From contig NC_054701.1 in NCBI RefSeq assembly GCF_016097555.1, positions 62,282,543-62,346,542 on the forward strand: a stretch of DNA of 64,000 nucleotides. The letters are read 5' to 3'. A program made the translations under genes and the position numbers. The notes under the pieces are model-generated. The model saw only the letters and a list, made by a program, of their open reading frames with translations, did not search any database and was not told where the DNA came from. The stretch is from Gigantopelta aegis (Eukaryota > Mollusca > Gastropoda > Neomphalida > Peltospiridae). This document shows positions 54,465 to 63,400 of this stretch, in pieces. The stretch's first letter is position 1. Each line of letters begins with the position of its first letter.

Positions 54465-57400
54465 GGGGGGGGGTACAGTCTCTAGTGAGGGATACAAACT
54501 AGATTTTTATCTTTATATCATCTTTATTTATGCAAAGTAGTGAAAACTTAAAACATACATTTTCATCCTAGAGTGTGTGATGGAGAACAAGCCCATAGGC
54601 CCGCCCCTCCCCAGTTCCTACGGGTCTGTTGTATTTTATATTAATAAATGCAAAGACTACATAATAATATTGTCGATAAGACATATTAGTTGTAAAGTGA
54701 TTGTCAGTATGTGGCAACAGTATAATATTTTCCAACATTTCTGTGTTTCTGTACCCGGCTGTGGACAGTTTCGGTAGACTGCTAACACATTTTTTTAATA
54801 ATTAAAAATACACGGTTTAACCAAACACATTAAAACTTGGAGGGTAACTAGTTAAGAGAACAAAGTTTTTTGTTAAATTATTATATCTTGCTTTGGTGAG
54901 GAGGGGACGCTTTTTGCAAATTTGCGAAATCGGCCTATGGAATACTGATGTGTCATATTTACATCTATGCTGAACAAGATTTATGATGAAATATTATTAA
55001 ATTTTGTGTGCTTTTCTTCTAATTATGTCCATTTGCTTCAGTTTGCATTAAAAATGTCATAAAAAATTATGTTTAAAAAAATGCTTGTATGCTAGTCTAT
55101 GACCGTGTGGTTTCCTTGTCTTCGTCGGCAGTTGATTCATCCGAATTATCGTTGAAGGATAAGTGGTTCAAACTGATACAGTTTGATGCCATTAGCACAA
55201 GCTGGACACAATTCTTCGTCACTCGAATCGCTAAGTTCGTCCATGCTGCTTGGTAGTTTCTTCAGTTTTCCTCTCATCGATGACGTCACGGGTCTAGCTC
55301 ATCAATTGTCGACAGTTTCCGGCAAACATCGGAGATCAGCGAAAAAAAAAACCCAACCAAGACTGGCACGCTTAACTTAGTCAATAAGGGGAGCGCGGTA
55401 GTTACGTGTTGTGGTTTATGATGGCAAACAATTCATTACACCGTATATATGGTTTGGTGTCCGGTCTCCTTTAAGAATCACACAGATATTGAGAGAGGAA
55501 ACCCACTGTCGCCACTTCATGAGCTACTCTTTTCGATTAGCAGCAATGAACCTTTTATATGCACCATCCCAGACAGGATAGCACATACCACGGCCTTTGA
55601 TATACCAGTCGTGGTGCACTGGCTGGAGCGAGAAATAGCCCAATGGGCCCACTGACGGGGATCGATCCCAGACCGACCACACATCAAGCGAACGCATTAC
55701 CACTGGGCTATGTCCCACCCTTAGAAAAAAAAAAAAAAAATTATATTATGTTTTACCAGGTTTGCCTTTAGAGGGCGGTATGCAGTAGATGTAGAAACCA
55801 TAGATGAACTTGTGCTTGTCATTGCCAGAGGAATGGTACACCAGCTTGTCATCCATCAGTCTCTGAAATACAAGCTTTTATATTGTATCTTTTATATGCA
55901 ATTTTGATGACATTCCCATGAAGGGGCACTGGGCACAAAGTCCATAGGATGATCTATGTTTAAAAAAAGTAAAGTTTGTTTTGTTTAACGATACCACTAG
56001 AGCACATTGATTTATTAATCATCAGCTATTGAATGTCAAATGTCAAATTGATTTATTAATCATCGGCTATTGAATGTCAAACATTTGGTTATTTTGACAT
56101 ATAGTCTTAGAGAGGAAACCCACTACATTTTTCCCAATAGTGGCAAGGGATCTTTTATATGCACCATCCCACAGACAGGATAGTACATACCACGGCCTTT
56201 GATATATCAGTCGTGGTGCACTGGCAGGAACGAGAAATAGCCTAATGGAACCACTGATGGGGATTGATCCCAGACCGACCGCAATTAAGCGAGCGATTTA
56301 CCACTAGGCTACATCCCGCTCTACTGATAAAGCAGCAATGTATCTTTTATATGCAATTTTGATGACATAGCAATGAAGGAGCACAGTGTCCATAGGAAGG
56401 AAGGAAGGAAGGAAATGTTTTATTTAAAGACGCACTCAACACATTTTATTTACAGTTATATGACGTCGGACATATGGTTAAGGACCACACAGATATAGAG
56501 AGAGGAAACCCGCTGTCGCCACTACATGGGCTACTTTTTCCGATTAGCAGCAAGGGATCTTTTATATGCACAATCCCACAGACAGGATAACACAAACCAT
56601 GGTCTTTGATATACCAGTCGTGGTGCACTGGCTGGAGCGAGAAATAGCCCAATGGGCCCACCGACGGGAATCGATCCTAGATCAATCGCTCATCAGGCGA
56701 GCGCTGTATCACTGAGCTACGTCCCACCCCCTAGAGTCCATAGGATGATCTATGCTTAGAAAGGAATGAAAGTTATCTAATAGGTGTTAGGAAAGGTCTA
56801 GGTTTAAAAGAAAACTAACCTGCATCAGAGTGACAGCGTGATCAATGGTGGTGACCCCGTGCACAAACTGCTGACACCACGACACGGCCTCCTCCGATAT
56901 GAAACAGTTCTGAGGAAGACCAGTCTGCTTTGGCAGGAAGAAAAGACCATCCCTGTATGAAAATAAACCAAGTGTTTTTTTATTTAAATATATAAACATA
57001 AATTTGCTAATATTCAATTAAATCTGAAAACTTATAATAAAAAATAATTGAGATTTTCCCGTAGAATCATCATCATTACATTAATAATAACATAAACTGA
57101 AAAAAGTGTTTTTAATGCACTTTCCCACAAATAGAACAGAAAAGACTGATGATGTTCCATTGTCTGATTATTAAAATTTGATTGGCTGGGTTCTTGCAAT
57201 GTGATTTATCAATTATAAAAATTCATAATTGATTAATGAAGAATATTAAGTATAATTTTTTCTCCAGTTCAGATGATGGAATTGATGTAAATATGCTGAA
57301 GTTTGCATTTGTCTTCCTGAGAAAAAGATACTGAATAGGGATTAAAGGTAAAACTGGCAATTTGTAGGGTCTATCCCAGTGAACACAACAATAGAAGAAG

Positions 57401-60400
57401 GAAATGTTTTATTTAACGATGCACTCAACACATTTTATTTACGGTTATATGGCATCAAACATATGGTTACGGACAACACAGATATTCATGGGCTACTCTT
57501 TTCGATTAGCAACAAGGGATCTTTTATATGCACCATCCCACATACAGGATAGTACACACCACGGCCTTTGTTACACCAGTTGTGGAGCACTGACTGGAAT
57601 GAGAAATAGCCCAATGGGTCCACCGACGGGGATCGATCCTAAACCGATCAAGCGAATGCTTTACCACTGGGCTACATCCTGTCACAACAACAGATGCATG
57701 GTCCTTATAATGTAAAACCTTCTTAAGTCCATATAGTTATTACCAGGCTATGTACCGAAATCCCTTGTCCCAAAGGAACCCTGAAATAGCCTAGAAAATT
57801 ATACATGTCTGAATGTTTGTTAATTTCACATTTATTTCAGAGATATTTTGTAAATTGCATTAAGGACGTACTTATCATCAAGAAGTGCCTCTATCAGTTT
57901 ACTGGAAGTTGAGCTCATAGAAAGTCGATCTTCTTTTTCCTTTTGGCTGAAAATAACCCACTTAGTATTAACAAATGCAATAAATAACCAGAGACAAAAC
58001 TGAGAAATGTAACTATATTTTGTTAAACATTTAGCTTTTCCCTTACATTCTTTCAGGAAACTTCCACATGAATACTGCCTATTTTCTAGAAAACCATTAA
58101 AATAGCCTAAACAGATAGGCAAAAAACTAATTTAGTTCATATCCTCAATTATTTCAACATTTTGTTTGAAAGTTAAAAAACTTTATAATGGTTTCAATTG
58201 GTATAATCATCATAATACAAGAGATAACTGACATACCATTATTAAAAAAAAAGTTTGATTACTAAATATTAATTTAAAATATAACAAAATCTGTACTGTA
58301 TCTTTGGTGTGCATTGTCTTTAACTACTAAGTATTTCTTTTAGGGCAGTTCCAAAAATTATAACATGGGGGTGATGGGAGGTATTAAAATTGTTATTTTT
58401 TTAATGATAAATATGCTTCCATAAATTTAATTTTGTAGATGGTGAATATTTACAAACAATTTGCTTCCCACCCCTTCCAATGTTATTAATTTAGGAACTG
58501 CCCTTGTTTTAAATCCCCAAACAAAGTAACACCCACCTCTCTTGTTCAGTGGGTTTTCCCGGGCTACTGTCAGTGTTGGTGGAAGCTGGTGAGTCTGGTT
58601 GAGGCACAACCTGAATCCAAGATGAAACAATTTATTAGCAAGGTGGAAATATTTGTTAAATGTCTGTCTGGGTTGTTTTTTTAAATTATTAAATTTTTCT
58701 TTGCAACAGTTTTAAAAGTATGTATTGATTTAAGAACATTCATGGATATTATGGAAGGATTTCAAAGATTATGGCTGCATCAAGGAAGAATTTTAAAAAC
58801 CTTTTGACTACTTATGAGGTTAAATATATGGGTTCAAATTTACAAAGCCTATTTGTGCCCTAAACACATGTACAGTAAAGTACTTTTATAATGAACCAGA
58901 AGGGACCATGGTAGTTAGTTCATTTTAGCAGTAGTTCGTTGTACACATTTGCATTGTTATTAATGTATAGAGAGATAAAACGGGACTTTACGATCAGTTC
59001 GTTCTATGCGGTAGTTCGTTCTAAGCATGACCGCTATAAGTGTACTTTACTATATTTACAATGGTTAAAACCCACATTTAAGTAAAACAAGCTTCATAAA
59101 TTGGGCCCATGATTATTTGGTTCAGACAGTATTTACTGTCAAATACAAAATAAGCAATATAAGCATTCATCAACAGGTAAAAGCCTATATTAAGGCATCT
59201 AACTACATTCCACAGATACAGATATTTTATAAGCTAAGATGATAGAAATATTGTTTAAACTAAGAAATAATAAGAAATGCTTTAAACATTTGGAAATATT
59301 CAGGGCCAAATTTGCAAAACCTGTTTATGTCTTGTACACACGTGTAACTACATACATTTACAACACCTGTTTATGTCTTGTACACACGTGTAACTACATA
59401 CATTTACAACACCTGTTTATGTCTTGTACACACGTGTAACTACATACATTTACAACACCTGTTTATGTCTTGTACACACGTGTAACTACATACATTTACA
59501 ACACCTGTTTATGTCTTGTACACACGTGTAACTACATAAATTTACAACACCTGCGTTAAAGAAAAACAGGCTTCGTAAATTCGGCCCTCAGAAGTTAAAC
59601 TTTTGTTTATTTGTGCTAAATGGTCAATAAAATGTGAACAAGTCCACAGATATTACAAATGCTATAGGTTTTTTTGAGAAAGAATATCACACAGGGCTAG
59701 CTCTGTCACTCGCCAAATTTGCCAATTGCAAATTAACAACTGGAGAATTTTATTTTACTTTGGCGAAATAATTTCATGAAATAAATTAGTTTGTCGGAAA
59801 ATAATTGGGCTTCTACTATTTTTGAACCTTTCTGCTAACCCAGAGCCAGACCTGTCATATAACATGGCATTTTGATATATCATCCAGGGAGCTCTGATTT
59901 TTTGTACATACAAAGTCAACAAACTAAATTTCCATGGGTAGTTGGTGTGGGTTGATCCCATTATATTTTGAATTTGAAGCAAGTGCTTCCCTATCGAGTT
60001 ATATCTGATTGTTTAACAGTCCAGGGATTTCAGCTCTGTACAGATCTAGACTCACAATGGACCAATACTTAGTAAATTATTAAAATAAATATTTAGGGTA
60101 ACTAACCTTTGACCTCCGAGTCTGTGACCTCTTCAGTTTATTCAAGATTTCAACCATCTTCACAAACCCATTGATCATTGTGTTCAGTTCAGATGGACTT
60201 TTTTCCTCATATATATCACAGCTTGAAAACAAAACATAAACAATAATGAAGACACTCAAAATATCTTGGTGTTAATACCATGTTTATTCTTTATGAAATG
60301 TAGGTCACTTTGACCTACTTTTAGTACATAGGAGAACCACAAAAGGTTTGCCTCTTTAAAACAATAATGCAGTTTAAGCAATATTTCATGATGTAGAGAT

Positions 60401-63400
60401 AAAAATATCATTGGATAAAACAAAATCTGAATTTTTTCATCAAAATAAAATTAGAGCACCACTAGAGCACACTGATTTCTTAATCATTAGCTGTTGGAAG
60501 TTTCAAGTAAAATGTATTACTTTTTTTACTGAAGGCGATTAATTTGCAACTCTACTAAAATGTTCTAGGAGAGTGTGGAGGGAGGGAGAGGGATCACTCA
60601 CCTATCCACATAAAGACTGAAAAGTGCAACAAAATAAAAGTTTTCCTTTTGAACCAACCAGTAGCCATGTTTGACATGGTGCACATAATTTAAACTAAGT
60701 GAAAAATGTAGTTAATTTGCAGGGTTTCACAGTGTGCTGTGTCAACAGTAATAACAAAACTCACCGCGAGCTACCATCGGTGATCTTCTTGGTAGCTGGA
60801 TTATTGCATGGAAGAACAAAGAATCTGCTTCTCCAGTACTTCAGTGTCTGGAATGAAAAAAACACTGATGTAATAGTATGTGTAATAATGCTAATAATTA
60901 ACATTTAACTAGAACAAGAATTCCACAGAATTAAAAGTCTCGGCTACCATAAACCTTTTTGGGTAACTCTGATGAACATCCTTAGGAGAAACTATAAACC
61001 AAGTTTCATTGACTTAGGACTTATAGTTGGTGAAAAAATGATCTAAACGCAAACTTTTAACGTTAAACTTTAATGCAAAAGTTGACACCACCGCTGTCAG
61101 TAAAGTAATACCTATATGTCTCCTATTAACTTTGTAATGGCGAGACAATAATAATTACAATAAGATTTGTTCCATGAAAAGTCAGTTCCCTAAAACATTT
61201 AACATATTTTAACAAACCACTCAATAGAATTACAGGTTTTAAGCTGTCATTTGCTAAATCGCCAAAATTGAAATGCTAAACTTGGAGAATATATGAAGGG
61301 TCCATGGGAATAACCTACGATGTCACACTGGATATTTTGAGATAACTGAATTTTAAATTTTAAACTCTACTGTAATGAAATTGTGAAACATTTATAGTCC
61401 AGCAAGTGGGTTTTACCCACAGCCCTTAAGCAGCGTTCTCACGATGCGATTAGTCACACTGACTTGTCGCATACGATTTGTCGTAGCGACTCGAATCATG
61501 TGTGTGGGAAGACGTTACGTCATAAGATTTGATGACGTCAAACAAAGCTCATCAGTTTAAAAATATTTTGCGAAAAATGTAAGTGCCTACAAATTTCCAC
61601 TGAAATAAAGAAAACATAATCTAGACAATTTACTGATGGCATTATGTAACAAAACAATTATTGACCACATCTCAACAGCAACAGGTTTTATTAAGCCATG
61701 AAATTGGACATTTTGACATGTTTATAAGCAAGTGAAAAAACATGGAAGTAAAAAAACTAACATGTTGTACTTTAATGTGATTTGATTGGCTGAGAGCTTA
61801 TGATTTGTCGTGAGAAATAGGACGTGTTCTAATCGGTACGATTCCAACACGACTTGTCATATAAGGCTAAAGTCGTTTCGATTTGGGTGTTCTCACTGTA
61901 CGATTTGATCACATGCGACAAATTGGTACGACTAATCACGTAATGAGAACGCCCCTTAAATGGCCTACCATAATTGTAGGTTTTTAAAAATTTCATTGTT
62001 ACTGCGACCTTTACATACACAACCTTGATAACAATGACTCTCTGATGTTTGGACATCACAAGTTATTCCAATGTATTTTATGTTTTTGACTCCACATTAT
62101 TTTAATTTCATCCTTTACTACTTTCTGTTTATTGATCCAATATAGTGGTACAACAATTAACTTGAGCTAAAGTAATGTGTATAACTATTACATGTTGAAA
62201 GTTCACCCGTGTGACCTATTTTAACGTAAAGTCACTGATATATACATTGTGTGACGTTTTCTATTATATGCAATTTAAATACACTTATGCCATATAAATG
62301 AGCATGTTATATTACTGGAGTAGTTTGCAGTCAAAAAGTACATACTCTAAATATGAGTTAGAGCTTTGATAATCGACAAATATGTCTAAAGTGGACATCA
62401 TAGGTTCTTCCTCTAGACACTTCATATGTCATTACTGTTCACAAAAAAAGCTAACTCGACAATGTGTCATTTTTATGTGTATAGTTATATTAATCAAATA
62501 TTTTTATTTAGCTAAATGTTACTTGAATTTGGCTACAGGTTTTTCGAACAAATTTGCCAAATTGCTTCTAATTTACGACATCCAGCTTAAACCCTAGAAT
62601 TACTGTCAAACCTGCTGTAGCAGCTACCTGTATTTAAGCAATCAGTATATTAAGAGGCCATATTTTTATTTTCAAATCATGTAATAAAGTATAAACTGAC
62701 CTGTATTAAGCAGCCACCTGTGTTAAGAGGTTACATTTTTATTTTCCAAATCATCTAATACAGTATAAATTAACCTGTATTAAACAGCCACCAGTGCTAA
62801 GGGACCACATTTTTATTTTCCAAATCATCTAGTACAGTATAAACTTACCTATATTAAGCAGATTTTTATTTTCCAAATCATCTAATACAGTATAAATTAA
62901 CCTGTATTAAACAGCCACCAGTTCTAAGGGACCACATTTTTATTTTCCAAATCATCTAGTACAGTATACACTGACCTGTATTAAACAGCCACCTGTAACA
63001 CCTGTTTTAGCACCTACCTGTATTAAGCAACCACCTATATTAAGATGCCACATTTTTATTTTTCCAATCATCTAATACAGTATAAATTAACCTGTATTAA
63101 GTAGCCACCTGTTAAGAGGACATTTTTATTTTCCAAATCATCTAACACAGTATAAATTAACCTGTATTAAGCAAACTACCTGTCTCCATAGACTACTTTT
63201 TGCTACTCCCTTTGGTGGCTGTTTAACACTGGTTTGACTGTATTTGTTTTCTTCTAAATACCATCAAGCCACCTTACATCAATAAGTCCGTAGTCCCCTT
63301 CCCCACGTGTACAGATGTACTGGTCGAGGTAGTTCCAGTTGTAGTTCTCGAGACGCTGGTTGCGGAACTTGGTGAATGACACCTCGTAGCTGTACGAGTC

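Larger units (their letters stand above)
52628..55470 (+). mobile_element. Kolobok-type DNA transposon relic with THAP domain
   Basis: 2,843 bp with ends AGGAGACCGGACAC and GTGTCCGGTCTCCT, flanked by TTAA. A THAP start MVNCAVFNCNSNNNA is at 52958; after one frame change it continues NESCFKTWTHYCRRTGFTPT-KYSRL. THAP plus TTAA is the Kolobok signature. A minus-strand piece near the right end reads MDELSDSSDEELCPACANGI. The catalytic transposase is not recognised, and two or more smaller elements lie inside. Non-autonomous. Confidence 0.78.
52555..55720 (-). repeat. SINE family 1 split by a Kolobok element
   Basis: The tail part (52555-52627) and the core plus head (55471-55720) form one SINE when the intervening 2,843 bp is removed. 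TTAA is present on both sides of the insertion. Confidence 0.9.
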
